Below the pieces are notes generated by a model. That model worked only from the letters and a program-made list of their open reading frames with translations, searched no databases and was not told where the DNA came from. A program made the position numbers and the translations under genes. Positions 49,561 through 58,692 of a DNA stretch of 64,000 nucleotides are shown here, piece after piece. This DNA is from Vibrio chagasii. GTDB lineage: Bacteria > Pseudomonadota > Gammaproteobacteria > Enterobacterales > Vibrionaceae. The stretch is from the NCBI RefSeq assembly GCF_024347355.1, contig NZ_AP025466.1, positions 682,001 to 746,000 on the forward strand, written 5' to 3'. Position 1 is the stretch's first letter; each line of letters starts with the position of its first letter.

Positions 49561-49818
49561 TCACATGAGATCTCGCATTAACGTCTCGTATTGCTTCGAT
49601 GCTAAGGCGACTAGATGATTGAGCTCTTTCGCATCGTCCTCAGCTAACACAATTGTAATAAAATGCACGGCATAACCTACACCGCTAAGAATCGACTGTT
49701 TTGGACAAGCAAAGACCGAATCGGACAGCAGAGAGAGCGTCGCTTTGGTATTCCAATGTATCGCTTTCAATTTCCCGGTATAACCAATAACTATGGCGAT
49801 GCAATTAATCGGCACCAC
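49561..49818 (-). CDS. Hypothetical 85-aa protein
   Basis: This is a possible small protein (GTG start; MVPINCIAIVIGYTGKLKAI ... KELNHLVALASKQYETLMRDLM). The amphipathic C-terminus looks protein-like. A competing plus-strand frame of 74 codons overlaps it (49663-49887) and looks less natural. No family recognised; existence uncertain. Confidence 0.4.
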   Translation of the reverse strand: MVPINCIAIVIGYTGKLKAIHWNTKATLSLLSDSVFACPKQSILSGVGYAVHFITIVLAEDDAKELNHLVALASKQYETLMRDLM

Positions 49819-49916
49819 TGCGATGTGTTGGCAACCAATGCTTTAGCGACTCAAGGCACCTCTTCTGTACTGCCAAACCCCGTGTGATATTTCGCTGCTA
49901 CTTTCCTTTAAAAACA

Positions 49917-49946
49917 AAAAGAGCTCAACAAGGTGAGCTCTTTTTT
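49917..49946. terminator. Bidirectional terminator before the permease gene
   Basis: AAAAGAGCTC and GAGCTCTTTT pair around AACAAGGT, with A/T runs on both sides. Confidence 0.8.
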
Positions 49947-49983
49947 ATTAGCTATATTTTCGTATCGATGGTGTTATCTAAGA

Positions 49984-51084
49984 TTAACCAAAGATGAAGG
50001 TGTATAGGTAACCTGCACCAATCGCCATACTTAGTATTACGAATAGGAAAGCCGCAATCATCTGATTTTTGAAGATAGACTTAAGCAAAATCACTTCCGT
50101 CAAACTTGCGCCCGCACTACCAATGATTAATGCCATTACTGAACCCAAGGCCATACCTTTTTGCACTAGGGCTGCACTCAGTGGAATCACAGCTTCAGCA
50201 CGGATGTACAGTGGAATACCAATTACTGCTGCGATTGGAATCGCGTACCACTTGCCTTCACCTGCATATTCAGCAATCAAGTCAGTTGGAATGAAGCCAT
50301 AGATGAATGAACCAATTGCAATACCCATCATCAAGTAAGGGAAAACTTGTTTGAAGTCTTTCCAAGTCGAAAACCAGATTCTCATCCAACGGCTAGGCTC
50401 TTTCTTCTCAACGACTGTTGCTGCCACTGTGCCATCAGCTGAGCAGCATGATACTTCTACTTTCGGCTCTTCTTTCTTAGTACCACAGCATGCACTTTCT
50501 TTTGCCATTACTGGTGCAGGTTCACCACATGCGCTTGTACCACAAGAAGATTCCGCTTTTGCTGGTGCTGCTTTTTTAGGTGCAGAGTCGCCACAGCTAG
50601 TACCGCAGCTTGAAGATGAACCTGTTGATTCATACGCTTCTGCTTTCACATAACGCTCAAAACCTAGTTTTTCCAGTGTGTAACCTGCAACTACTGATAC
50701 CGTCATTGCCACTAAGAAGTAGAACGCTGCAACTTGCCAGCCGAAGGTAATCACAAACAAACCAATGATCACTGGGTTCAATAGTGGACTACCAAATAGG
50801 AACACCATCATTGGACCAAAACCTGCTCGTGCACGCAGCAAACCTTTTAGGAAAGGAATCGTCGAGCATGAACAGAAAGGTGTAATCGCACCCAGTAGTG
50901 CGGCAATCACATAGCCCTTACCGTTACGTGAGCTCAAGATAGATTGAATCTTCTCGGGCGTAAGGAACTCTTGAAGAATCCCAACTATGTAGCTAATCGC
51001 CAAGAAAAGGATGATGAGTTCTACTGCTAAGAAAGCGAACATATCCAGCGCGTCTTTTAGCATTGTTAACATTTCATTGCTCAT
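49984..51084 (-). CDS. ArsP-type permease with a cysteine-rich loop
   Basis: This 366-aa permease (PF03773-like) has eight or so membrane segments in two halves, with the motif PFCSCSTIPFLKGLLRA. The halves are joined by a long soluble loop (about 165-235) rich in CGTSCG, CCGT and SCCSAD motifs, likely metal- or metalloid-binding. Relatives export trivalent organoarsenicals or other metalloids. The ATG at 51084 has GGAG seven bases upstream; the longer frame starts inside that site. It is divergent from an ArsR regulator across a palindrome-rich spacer. Confidence 0.85.
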   Translation of the reverse strand: MSNEMLTMLKDALDMFAFLAVELIILFLAISYIVGILQEFLTPEKIQSILSSRNGKGYVIAALLGAITPFCSCSTIPFLKGLLRARAGFGPMMVFLFGSPLLNPVIIGLFVITFGWQVAAFYFLVAMTVSVVAGYTLEKLGFERYVKAEAYESTGSSSSCGTSCGDSAPKKAAPAKAESSCGTSACGEPAPVMAKESACCGTKKEEPKVEVSCCSADGTVAATVVEKKEPSRWMRIWFSTWKDFKQVFPYLMMGIAIGSFIYGFIPTDLIAEYAGEGKWYAIPIAAVIGIPLYIRAEAVIPLSAALVQKGMALGSVMALIIGSAGASLTEVILLKSIFKNQMIAAFLFVILSMAIGAGYLYTFIFG

Positions 51085-51141
51085 AATTAACTCCAAACAG
51101 GATTTAAGGTCGAACTCTATGAGGAAAGTACCCGACCCTTA

Positions 51142-51298
51142 ATTTCGAATATTCTCGAATTATAGAAATAAATAGTTACAGATCAAGTTTTATTTCGACA
51201 AAAATCGAACTAACTTTCAAAACGAAGTACTTTCAATGATTTACGTATTCATTGTTTTTAGATTTGAATTCGAGCATCATTTCGACTATTATCGAAAT
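51142..51298. promoter_or_regulatory. Three palindromic ArsR operators
   Basis: TTCGA-N6-TCGAA occurs exactly three times: 51144-51159, 51194-51209 and 51281-51296. All lie in the 233-bp spacer between the permease and the ArsR gene, so one repressor can control both directions. Confidence 0.85.
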
Positions 51299-51317
51299 TA
51301 AATCTTGAGGAGTTAAT

Positions 51318-51614
51318 ATGAACTTAGAAGTCGTAGCAAAAGCACTGAAAGAGCTAGGCCACCCAATTCGCCTTAGTATCTATAAGAGTGTTGTAAAAGC
51401 TGGTTACCAAGGCATTGCGGTTGGCGGCCTACAAGAAGAACTCGGTATCCCCGGTTCTACTTTATCTCACCACATATCAAGCCTTGCATCAGCAGGCCTT
51501 ATAAGCCAAAGACGTGAAGGCAGAACTCTCTTTTGTGTCGCAGAGTATGAATGTCTAGAGGGAGTTATTGGTTTCTTACAAGACGAGTGTTGCGTAAATG
51601 AACAGTGCAAATAG
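51318..51614 (+). CDS. ArsR-family metalloregulator
   Basis: This 98-aa winged-helix repressor has LGHPIRLSIYKSVVKAG near the start, recognition helix region IPGSTLSHHISSLASAG and wing SQRREGRTLFC. Cysteines at FCVAEYEC and the C-terminal DECCVNEQC could sense thiophilic metals. GAGGAG precedes the ATG. Its end overlaps the sigZ start by 17 bp, giving an arsR-sigZ operon. The likely operators are the three palindromes just upstream. Confidence 0.92.
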   Translation: MNLEVVAKALKELGHPIRLSIYKSVVKAGYQGIAVGGLQEELGIPGSTLSHHISSLASAGLISQRREGRTLFCVAEYECLEGVIGFLQDECCVNEQCK

Positions 51615-52182
51615 CACACCTTTAAACTTAGAGCAGGTGTGGGCTGAGTATCAGCAAACATTAAAAGCATTCCTCCACTCTAAAGTCAGCACTACCGCCG
51701 ATGTAGAAGATTTGCTGCAAGAGATCTTAATTAAGACTTTTCAGAACCTGCACAAGGTGCAAGATGCGAGCAGTGTTAAATCGTGGCTATTTCAATTAGC
51801 CAATAACACAATTATCGACTTCTACCGTAAACACGCTCGCCAACAACGTGATAGCAAAATTGATGCGGACGATTTGTGGTTTGCAGATTTAGACCACAAT
51901 GCAGAGTTCAAACAGAAGTTGTCTTTGTGTATTGAACCCTTCATCCAAGCGTTGCCTGAGCAAAGTGCCTCGCTATTGCTTGCCGTTGATATCAAGGGCC
52001 AGAGCCAGAAAGCACTCGCAGAAGAGCAAAATGTCAGTTATTCGACCATTAAATCTCGCGTTCAGAAAAGCCGTGGCGATCTTAAGAATCTATTTGAACA
52101 GTGCTGCAGCTTGTCGCTAGACAAACAAGGTAATGTGATTGATTGCGAGCTCAAACCGGAATCCGGTTGTGGCAACTGCTAA
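51598..52182 (+). CDS. sigZ: ECF-type RNA polymerase sigma factor, SigZ family
   Basis: This 194-aa sigma factor has a region-2 domain (DVEDLLQEILIKTFQNLHKV) and a region-4 helix-turn-helix (QKALAEEQNVSYSTIKSRVQKSR). It matches the SigZ family in length and in the cysteine-bearing end (CELKPESGCGNC). No anti-sigma gene follows; control appears to come from the ArsR gene it overlaps. The cysteine-rich tail may sense metal or redox state. Confidence 0.85.
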   Translation: MNSANSTPLNLEQVWAEYQQTLKAFLHSKVSTTADVEDLLQEILIKTFQNLHKVQDASSVKSWLFQLANNTIIDFYRKHARQQRDSKIDADDLWFADLDHNAEFKQKLSLCIEPFIQALPEQSASLLLAVDIKGQSQKALAEEQNVSYSTIKSRVQKSRGDLKNLFEQCCSLSLDKQGNVIDCELKPESGCGNC

Positions 52183-52206
52183 GTGTTGAATGACTATTTT
52201 CATAGA

Positions 52207-52235
52207 ATAAAGCCAGCTATTGATGCTGGCTTTAT
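52207..52235. terminator. Bidirectional terminator between sigZ and the YitT gene
   Basis: AATAAAGCCAGC and GCTGGCTTTATT pair perfectly around TATTGAT. Confidence 0.85.
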
Positions 52236-52276
52236 TGTTTTCTATTGCTTGTAATATAGGCTTAAAATCAAGTTCG

Positions 52277-52891
52277 CTAAGCCGCTTCCGCTTTTACAAC
52301 CGGTTGGTAGCGCCCCGGTTTATGATTCATTGCGAGAATCAGGTTGGTGACTACTGCACCCAACACAGACAAGAGTATTAGTGGCGCGTCAACGATAAAC
52401 AGTGAAAGCACCACAATAGTACAGTCCAATGCCATCTGAACCTTGCCTGCTCGAATCCCAAAACGCTCCTGTAAAAACAGCGCCAGAATATTAAAGCCGC
52501 CCAAGCTCATCTTGTGACGGAAAATCACCAACATACCGGTACCAATTAATCCGCCGCCCAGTAATGCTGCATACAGTACATGAATCTCCGCAATTTGAAT
52601 CACGTGATATAAGTGGTCCACTGCGAACGAAACTATCGAAACGGCAATAAAGGTGTTAATAGTGAAACGCCAGCCCATACGAGCGACCGATAAAATATAG
52701 AAAGGTAAGTTAAGTGCAAAGAACACTTGGCCAAAGCTTAGATCTGTCACTTTGGTGATGAAGATCGCTAGACCAGCGGTTCCTCCGGTGAGCAAACCGA
52801 CTTGATTGAAAAAGATAACGCCAAGTGAAACCAGTGCGCTTCCTAAGATCAGTGCGAGCAAGTTTTCGCGAAAGTTATGATCTTTATCCAT
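52277..52891 (-). CDS. YitT-family membrane protein
   Basis: This 204-aa inner-membrane protein has about five or six helices; GLLTGGTAGLAIFI and the MSLGGFNILALFLQERFG region are typical of the YitT/DUF161 family. Function is unproven; some members are suspected transporters. Length is shorter than Bacillus YitT because the C-terminal DUF2179 domain is absent. Confidence 0.85.
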   Translation of the reverse strand: MDKDHNFRENLLALILGSALVSLGVIFFNQVGLLTGGTAGLAIFITKVTDLSFGQVFFALNLPFYILSVARMGWRFTINTFIAVSIVSFAVDHLYHVIQIAEIHVLYAALLGGGLIGTGMLVIFRHKMSLGGFNILALFLQERFGIRAGKVQMALDCTIVVLSLFIVDAPLILLSVLGAVVTNLILAMNHKPGRYQPVVKAEAA

Positions 52892-53288
52892 GTGAATGAC
52901 TCTCCCTGAATCTTTTTACATCGTGTTTCAGTCATGTTGAAACGATTTAGGCCCAAATTTACGATGTTTAACAGATAAGTCGAGCGAACAGCCGATCTTC
53001 TTAGGTGACTAGTTTGTATATTAGTTTTTACAGTTTTGTGAAAAAGCTCACTAAAGCAGACAGTTACAGACACGATACTAAGTATCCATATTGAATTGCA
53101 GGCTTTTACGTCGGAATTAATGAGTGCCGAGTTTTCTCATATTTTTGTCACGTTTTACCCTCAGCCCAGCAACGTATAAGTCTATGCATAAAACGCATAG
53201 ACTAAATCACAAATAGTCATTTGATACATATCCCACCCATCATTATGATGCGCGACTTCTTACAACATAGAGCGCATGTAAACACCTT
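52892..53288. promoter_or_regulatory. Intergenic region with one strong inverted repeat
   Basis: AGTCTATGC (53179-53187) and GCATAGACT (53195-53203) form a perfect 9-bp inverted repeat about 85 bp before the His-rich gene, a candidate operator for that gene and the MFS transporter. No gene seen in the remainder. Confidence 0.5.
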
Positions 53289-53516
53289 ATGTTTTCACAA
53301 TCTCTTTTTGCCCAACTGGCCAGAATGACGTTATTCCTCGTCATTAGTTTGGTTATTGTGCATCACAGTCAGCCATTGATTGATCTCTTGGCTGAGCATG
53401 CCGTAAGCAGTGGTTGCCACCAGCAGTCAGAGCATGGTCATTCTGGGCACGAACACCATCACGAAATGACTGAACAAAACATGTCTGCGCAAGACCACTC
53501 ACATCACCACCATTAA
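53289..53516 (+). CDS. Small His-rich membrane-anchored protein
   Basis: This 75-aa protein has one hydrophobic segment (about 8-26, LARMTLFLVISLVIVHHS) followed by a tail in which about a quarter of residues are His (GHEHHHEM ... DHSHHHH), plus one Cys. It probably binds Zn, Ni, Co or Cu at the periplasmic face. It lies 15 bp upstream of an MFS transporter gene and is likely co-transcribed with it. No family recognised. Confidence 0.7.
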   Translation: MFSQSLFAQLARMTLFLVISLVIVHHSQPLIDLLAEHAVSSGCHQQSEHGHSGHEHHHEMTEQNMSAQDHSHHHH

Positions 53517-53531
53517 TTTAAGAGTATTAGA

Positions 53532-54743
53532 ATGAGCATTTTCCGTTTTCCTTTACTGGTATGGCTTGGGATCGGCACACTTATTATCAGTCTAGGTATC
53601 AGACAATCATTCGGCATTTTCATGATGCCAATTTCAGAGCATTTCGGCACGGGTCGAGAGTTTTTCAGCTTCGCTATTGCTCTACAAAACCTATTGTTCG
53701 GTGTGTTCCAACCTTTTGTTGGTATGGCCGCTGACAAATGGGGAGCAAGACGCATCATTATTGCAGGCGCATGTGCTTACGGTTTGGGTTTACTTCTTAC
53801 CTCAATTTCTACCGAATCAAGCATGCTTTACATTTCATTGGGCGCATTGGTTGGCCTTGGACTGAGTGCAACAAGCTATGTGATCGTATTAGGTGCAGTA
53901 GCGAAAGTGGTACCTGCAGAACACGCCGCTAAAGCATTTGGTTTAACTACGGCTGCGGGGTCATTTGGCATGTTTGCTGTGATTCCAGGCGCGCAATACA
54001 TGTTGAACGAATTTGATTGGCAGAGTGCGATGCAAGTGTTTGCTGTACTGTGCTGTGTGATGATCTCATTTGCACTTTTCATGCGAGCGCCAAAAGTCGT
54101 AACGAGTAAACAAACGCAAATTGAAGACAATCAAACATTGAAAGAAGCGCTATCTGAAGCCTTCTCTCACAGAGGTTACTGGTTAATTCATGCTGGTTTC
54201 TTCGTGTGTGGCTTCCACGTAATGTTCATTGCAACGCATTTACCAAGCTATCTAGCTGACAAAAACCTACCAGCGAGTAGCGCAGCAATGGCATTGGCTT
54301 ACGTTGGTATCTTCAACATCTTCGGTTCTTACTTCTGGGGTGTGATGGGTGACAAGTTCAGCAAGCGTCATGTGATGTCTGCACTTTACTTAGTTCGCAC
54401 AGTGGTTATCGGTGCGTTTGTCACTCTGCCAGTAACAGAATCGACCGCAGCAATCTTCGGTGCTGCAATTGGCTTCTGTTGGCTTGGTACGGTTCCACTC
54501 ACTTCTGGTTTAGTTCGTCAGATCTTTGGAGCTCGCTACCTATCGACTCTTTACGGCTTGGTATTCTTCACTCACCAAGTAGGTAGCTTCTTAGGTGCTT
54601 GGGTTGGTGGTCGTATTTACGATTACTACGGATCTTACGAACCAATCTGGTGGTCGACGGTAGTACTGGCATTTGCCGCTGCGCTTATCCATTTACCGAT
54701 CAATGACAAACCAATTGAGCGTCTGAAATTGGCAATGGCTTAA
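53532..54743 (+). CDS. MFS transporter, monocarboxylate/oxalate-type
   Basis: This 403-aa protein has twelve predicted membrane helices. The N-terminal half carries the DKWGARRIIIAGACAYG loop motif, and GLTTAAGSFGMFAVIPGAQ fits the MCT/OxlT-like branch. The substrate is unknown. The His-rich small protein upstream hints at a metal or metal-complex link, but MCT-like members usually carry organic acids. Confidence 0.88.
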   Translation: MSIFRFPLLVWLGIGTLIISLGIRQSFGIFMMPISEHFGTGREFFSFAIALQNLLFGVFQPFVGMAADKWGARRIIIAGACAYGLGLLLTSISTESSMLYISLGALVGLGLSATSYVIVLGAVAKVVPAEHAAKAFGLTTAAGSFGMFAVIPGAQYMLNEFDWQSAMQVFAVLCCVMISFALFMRAPKVVTSKQTQIEDNQTLKEALSEAFSHRGYWLIHAGFFVCGFHVMFIATHLPSYLADKNLPASSAAMALAYVGIFNIFGSYFWGVMGDKFSKRHVMSALYLVRTVVIGAFVTLPVTESTAAIFGAAIGFCWLGTVPLTSGLVRQIFGARYLSTLYGLVFFTHQVGSFLGAWVGGRIYDYYGSYEPIWWSTVVLAFAAALIHLPINDKPIERLKLAMA

Positions 54744-54792
54744 CGTTTAATACTGACTCCCCCAATCAGTTACAGCGATAAGCAATCCAATG

Positions 54793-54845
54793 AGAGAGTG
54801 GATATCGAATGGACTAGTTCCTGAGATATCCGCTCTCTTTTTTAT
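54793..54845 (+). terminator. Terminator of the MFS gene
   Basis: AGAGAGTGGATATC and GATATCCGCTCTCT pair (one G-U) around an 18-bp loop, followed by a T run. Confidence 0.8.
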
Positions 54846-54967
54846 TGGGCGTGAAAATCGAAATTATAACTAGAGAAACTTGCATAAACCTCACTGAATA
54901 TTAAGACTATTTCTACCGTTTTAATTTATAGTATCCATTCGCTCCTTTAGAACTTACTCGCAGGCCT

Positions 54968-55693
54968 ATGGAATACCTAAATCAAACCGCCCTTATCGCA
55001 ATGGCACTCATTTTTGTGGGTTCGTTTGTACAAACTGCCATCGGCTTTGGCTTGGCTGTTGTCGCCGCACCACTGCTGTTTTTGGTCTCGCCAGACTATG
55101 TCCCTGCGCCTATCTGCCTCATTGGACTATTTATCTCGGTATTTAATGCATTAAAACACCGCGCAAATATTTCTATTGGCGGACTCAAAGTCGCACTGTT
55201 GGGCCGAATCCCAGGCTCATTGGCAGGAGGAGCTTTGTTGGTGATGGTGTCAACGAGCGTATTGTCTCTGTGGCTAGGGTTACTGGTTGTGTTTGCTGTG
55301 ATTGTAAGCCTACTAACATTTAGATTGGAGCCAACGCCTGCCAAGATGGGGATTGCAGGATTTTTCTCAGGGTTCTTTGGGACAAGTTCGGGGATCGGAG
55401 GGCCACCGATGGCGCTACTGCTTCAACACCAAGATGCTAACCAGCTTCGTGGCAACCTTTCTGCTTTCTTTGTGTTTAGCTCGATCATTTCATTAGTCGT
55501 GCAGATCCCGATTGGCTTCTTCACGCTCCACCATTTGATCATCACAATACCTTTGCTGCCCGCTGCTTGGTTAGGCTACAAAGTGGCTATGATGACCACT
55601 CAAACCATTTCGAAAGAGAAGATACGTATCGCTTCTTTACTGCTATGTTCTATCAGCGGCTTGACGGCTATTTGGCAAGGCTTAGCTGGTTAA
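54968..55693 (+). CDS. TauE/SafE-family sulfite/organosulfonate exporter
   Basis: This 241-aa membrane protein has about eight helices. The paired motifs IGFGLAVVAAPLLFLVSPDYVP and GFFGTSSGIGGPPMALLL are typical of the TauE/SafE (DUF81) family. Family members export sulfoacetate, sulfite or similar anions. The substrate here is unknown. Confidence 0.88.
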   Translation: MEYLNQTALIAMALIFVGSFVQTAIGFGLAVVAAPLLFLVSPDYVPAPICLIGLFISVFNALKHRANISIGGLKVALLGRIPGSLAGGALLVMVSTSVLSLWLGLLVVFAVIVSLLTFRLEPTPAKMGIAGFFSGFFGTSSGIGGPPMALLLQHQDANQLRGNLSAFFVFSSIISLVVQIPIGFFTLHHLIITIPLLPAAWLGYKVAMMTTQTISKEKIRIASLLLCSISGLTAIWQGLAG

Positions 55694-55753
55694 CTTCTAG
55701 CGGTATCGTAAATAAACACCCCATCCAACACCAAACTATTGAGAGGGCGCTCT

Positions 55754-56116
55754 ATGACATACGATGAATTCAATGCTTTTTGCGAGTCACAAGTTGCTAC
55801 CAGCTATGTCATGCAATGGAACAATTCTCATGTTTGGAAAGTGGGTGGTAAGGTGTTTGCGATTGGAGGTTGGGGACCGAACGACGAGCCTGCATTTATC
55901 TTTAAGGCATCTGATCAGAATTTCGATTTTCTCAAAGAAGAGCCAGGGTATAAACCCGCCCCCTACTTTGCTTCGCGCGGAATGAAGTGGATTCAGCTGT
56001 TTGAGAGCACACCAGAAAGGGATGACGAGTTGAGATACTACCTGACGGGGTCTCACCGAATTGTCTCTTTGGGACTAGCCAAAAAGAAACAAGCAGAACT
56101 CGGGCTCAATCAATAG
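55754..56116 (+). CDS. MmcQ/YjbR-family protein
   Basis: This 120-aa CyaY-like-fold protein has MTYDEFNAFCESQVAT, WKVGGKVFAIGGW, PGYKPAPYFASRGMKWIQL and SHRIVSLGLAKK, all family landmarks. Some members bind DNA; the physiological role is unclear. The ATG at 55754 follows GAGAGGG; the frame extends five codons further up. Confidence 0.88.
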   Translation: MTYDEFNAFCESQVATSYVMQWNNSHVWKVGGKVFAIGGWGPNDEPAFIFKASDQNFDFLKEEPGYKPAPYFASRGMKWIQLFESTPERDDELRYYLTGSHRIVSLGLAKKKQAELGLNQ

Positions 56117-56235
56117 CCAGAGATTCCGCTTGTTAAGCTAATGCCCAAATGCTTTGGGGGAGCTAACTTGTTTTAAAGAACTTGTTTGCTTTTAAGAACT
56201 TATTTACTTTAAACAACGAAGCGCTTCTTGCATGG

Positions 56236-56979
56236 TTAAGCCGTTCTGAGGAATTTAGGCAACAAAGGTTCTATTTTTTGCGTTGGCACCAGTGGTACTA
56301 ATAGGTAGATTAAGCCTGCAAAAGCGATAGATGCTGCTAAGTCTTCAGGACGATGCATACCAAGCCAAACGCGGCTATAAGCTACACCACCAGCCCAAGC
56401 TAGCATGCTACCTACAAGGTAAAAACGTTTCGCTTCTAAGAACAACCCACCAAAGAATGCTAAGCAGACACCCACGAAAATCATGTGTCCTGATGGGAAT
56501 GAATAGTCCGTTTCGCCAAGCCAATGACGCGTTCGCCATTCGCTGACCTTATCTTCTACTGATTCAATGGCCACGTTCTTTTCTTCTAGTGGCAGCTCAT
56601 AAAACAACTCCGGCATATCAACCACTTCTTGAGTAACTAAATACTCAGTATATGGACGTGGGCTCTCAGTTGATGATTTAAGGAATGTCTTCGCTGCAAA
56701 GCTCAACACCAATAAAACACCGAGCTGCAAGCAAAGGCTCACCAACTTTGCTTTTGAAAACTTTAATGTCAGCACCAACAAAGAGAGAACCGCGAGTGTG
56801 ATTAGGAACCCTTGATTACCCGCTGAATAAGTCACGAATGTCATCACAGTACCATAAAAAGGCAATACAGCACTTCCAAGGTCGAAATGAGATCCAAAGA
56901 TCAAAAAGGGAACAAGAGAATACAAGCTTAAAACAAGCAGTAATAAGCCTTTGGATTTATTGGAGAACAGAGAAGTCAT
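56236..56979 (-). CDS. PAP2-family phosphatase, PgpB-like
   Basis: This 247-aa inner-membrane lipid phosphatase contains the three PAP2 motifs: K-x6-RP (KSSTESPRP), PSGH, and SR-x5-H (SRVWLGMHRPED). About six helices and a periplasmic loop between the first two motifs match PgpB, which dephosphorylates phosphatidylglycerol phosphate and undecaprenyl pyrophosphate. The exact substrate is not proven. Confidence 0.85.
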   Translation of the reverse strand: MTSLFSNKSKGLLLLVLSLYSLVPFLIFGSHFDLGSAVLPFYGTVMTFVTYSAGNQGFLITLAVLSLLVLTLKFSKAKLVSLCLQLGVLLVLSFAAKTFLKSSTESPRPYTEYLVTQEVVDMPELFYELPLEEKNVAIESVEDKVSEWRTRHWLGETDYSFPSGHMIFVGVCLAFFGGLFLEAKRFYLVGSMLAWAGGVAYSRVWLGMHRPEDLAASIAFAGLIYLLVPLVPTQKIEPLLPKFLRTA

Positions 56980-57354
56980 GGCTAAGATCTTTTGGATAAA
57001 GTGGTCGGATGCTATCGCAGCTTAGCACCGCCAATATCAATTTTTTGTAAAAACGCTCAGTAAGACGTCGTAGCGCAATAAACTTCATTTATTCGAGTCG
57101 CTTTATTATTGGTTACGTGAAACACCGCACTGTAACCCATCAGCAGCAACACCCTTATTTCACATTCCAATAGCAAATGGCGGGAACCAAGCTAGCCCAT
57201 AATAAAGCACCCTGCCTGCGTTCTGCTGATAAAGTGAACACTTACCGGTTTAAAAGCGATGAATCTAAAAAACTTTGCTGTGAGTCCTTTAAATCCAGTA
57301 TTGAAAGGATTACCATCTGGTCTGCTTTCATAGCAAAACAAATTATTAATTTTT

Positions 57355-57500
57355 ATTCTCAGGGCGGGGCGAAATTCCCCACCGGCGGTATGTCCTTAGC
57401 AAAATCTAAAGATAAGCCCGCGAGCGCTCGATTCGTCGAGGTCAGCAGATCTGGTGAGATGCCAGAGCCGACGGTTATAGTCCGGATGAGAGAGAATGGA
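57355..57500 (+). promoter_or_regulatory. FMN riboswitch (RFN element)
   Basis: Classical RFN landmarks: TTCTCAGGGCGGGG at the 5' side, ATTCCCCACCGGCGGTA, AAGCCCGCGAGCG, GTGAGATGCCAGAGCCGACGG-like segment, and closing GGATGAGAGAGAA. It lies about 180 bp upstream of ribB and lowers expression when FMN is plentiful. A downstream stem (GTTGGA ... TCCAAC around 57516-57556) may belong to the expression platform. Confidence 0.95.
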
Positions 57501-57680
57501 AACACACTCGTTTAAGTTGGAAAGGCGTACCTGTTTATTAGGTTCATGCCTCCAACTCAGACGTGTGCATTTCGTTTTGGATAAAACCACGATGAACCGA
57601 CTTGTAATGAGTTGGCTTTGTTGTGTTCGTTGAGATCCCTCATACAGCCCTGATTCTGGTGATATTTTAGGAGTTTAACC

Positions 57681-58337
57681 ATGAATCAGTCTTCACTACT
57701 TGCCGAATTTGGCGAACCAATCACTCGCGTTGAAAACGCACTGCAAGCTCTGCGCGAAGGTCGTGGCGTACTTTTACTTGACGATGAAGATCGTGAGAAC
57801 GAAGGCGACATCATCTACTCAGTAGAACACCTAACTAATGCTCAAATGGCACTTATGATCCGTGAATGCAGCGGTATCGTGTGTCTGTGTCTAACTGATG
57901 ATCAAGCTAACCAACTTGACCTTCCACCTATGGTTGTTGATAACAACAGCGCAAACCAAACTGCGTTTACTGTGACTATTGAAGCAAAAGTTGGCGTTAC
58001 AACAGGTGTTTCTGCCGCTGACCGTGTTACTACGATCAAAACAGCTGCAAACCCGACAGCTAAACCTACTGACCTTGCTCGCCCTGGTCACGTATTCCCA
58101 TTACGTGCTCGTAAAGGTGGCGTACTTGCTCGCCGCGGTCACACAGAAGGTACTGTGGACCTAATGCAAATGGCAGGTCTTCAACCAGCAGGTGTATTGT
58201 GTGAAGTCACTAACCCAGATGGCACAATGGCAAAAGCGCCAGAGATCGTTGCTTTCGGTAAACTACACAACATGCCAGTACTGACCATCGAAGATATGGT
58301 GATGTACCGCAACGAGTTCGATCTTAAGCTTGCATAA
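57681..58337 (+). CDS. ribB: 3,4-dihydroxy-2-butanone 4-phosphate synthase
   Basis: This 218-aa monofunctional RibB converts ribulose 5-phosphate to the four-carbon riboflavin precursor. Motifs are [14 protein letters not shown] (metal-binding acidic residues), [13 protein letters not shown] and [16 protein letters not shown]. No GTP cyclohydrolase II domain is fused. Controlled by the upstream FMN riboswitch. GGAG precedes the ATG. Confidence 0.96.
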   Translation: MNQSSLLAEFGEPITRVENALQALREGRGVLLLDDEDRENEGDIIYSVEHLTNAQMALMIRECSGIVCLCLTDDQANQLDLPPMVVDNNSANQTAFTVTIEAKVGVTTGVSAADRVTTIKTAANPTAKPTDLARPGHVFPLRARKGGVLARRGHTEGTVDLMQMAGLQPAGVLCEVTNPDGTMAKAPEIVAFGKLHNMPVLTIEDMVMYRNEFDLKLA

Positions 58338-58391
58338 GGCTTAGTGTTTAATGACTCCCTTTGTAAGTCATTGAGCGTCAGATAAATATCG

Positions 58392-58453
58392 AAAGGCCTC
58401 ATTCTTTAATGCTGTTTCTAGTGAGCAGCATTAAAGAGTGAGGCCTTTTTAAT
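58392..58453 (+). terminator. Long terminator of ribB
   Basis: A stem of about 23 bp, starting AAAGGCCTCA (58392) and closing TGAGGCCTTT with a following T run, has its loop around TTTCTAGTGAG. Confidence 0.85.
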
Positions 58454-58692
58454 TTCCCTTATGGCAAGAAAAGTCAGCTCTGAAATCAAAGATACGTTCC
58501 ACTTCTGACGGATTACCTCTCAAAAAATCCTGCAAAATATGAGAAAAACTCACTCAAATGGTGAAGTCATGCACCAACGTTGATCATTCAAAAATAACAA
58601 ACAAATATAGGCCATTGAAATATAACACTTATCAACTCTGGCACAGTGTCTGCACTACCACTAAATAGGTATTCAGATATTGGGAGTTGAAT
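58454..58692. other. Promoter region of the 287-aa gene
   Basis: No ORF or repeat of note; an AT-rich stretch (58580-58640) probably holds the promoter. Confidence 0.4.

Noticed and set aside
49663..49887. 74-codon plus-strand frame opposite the 85-aa hypothetical
   Set aside because: Composition is less protein-like than the minus-strand frame and there is no clear ribosome-binding site.
57177..57515. 112-codon frame upstream of ribB
   Set aside because: It covers the FMN riboswitch, whose conserved RNA motifs explain the sequence.
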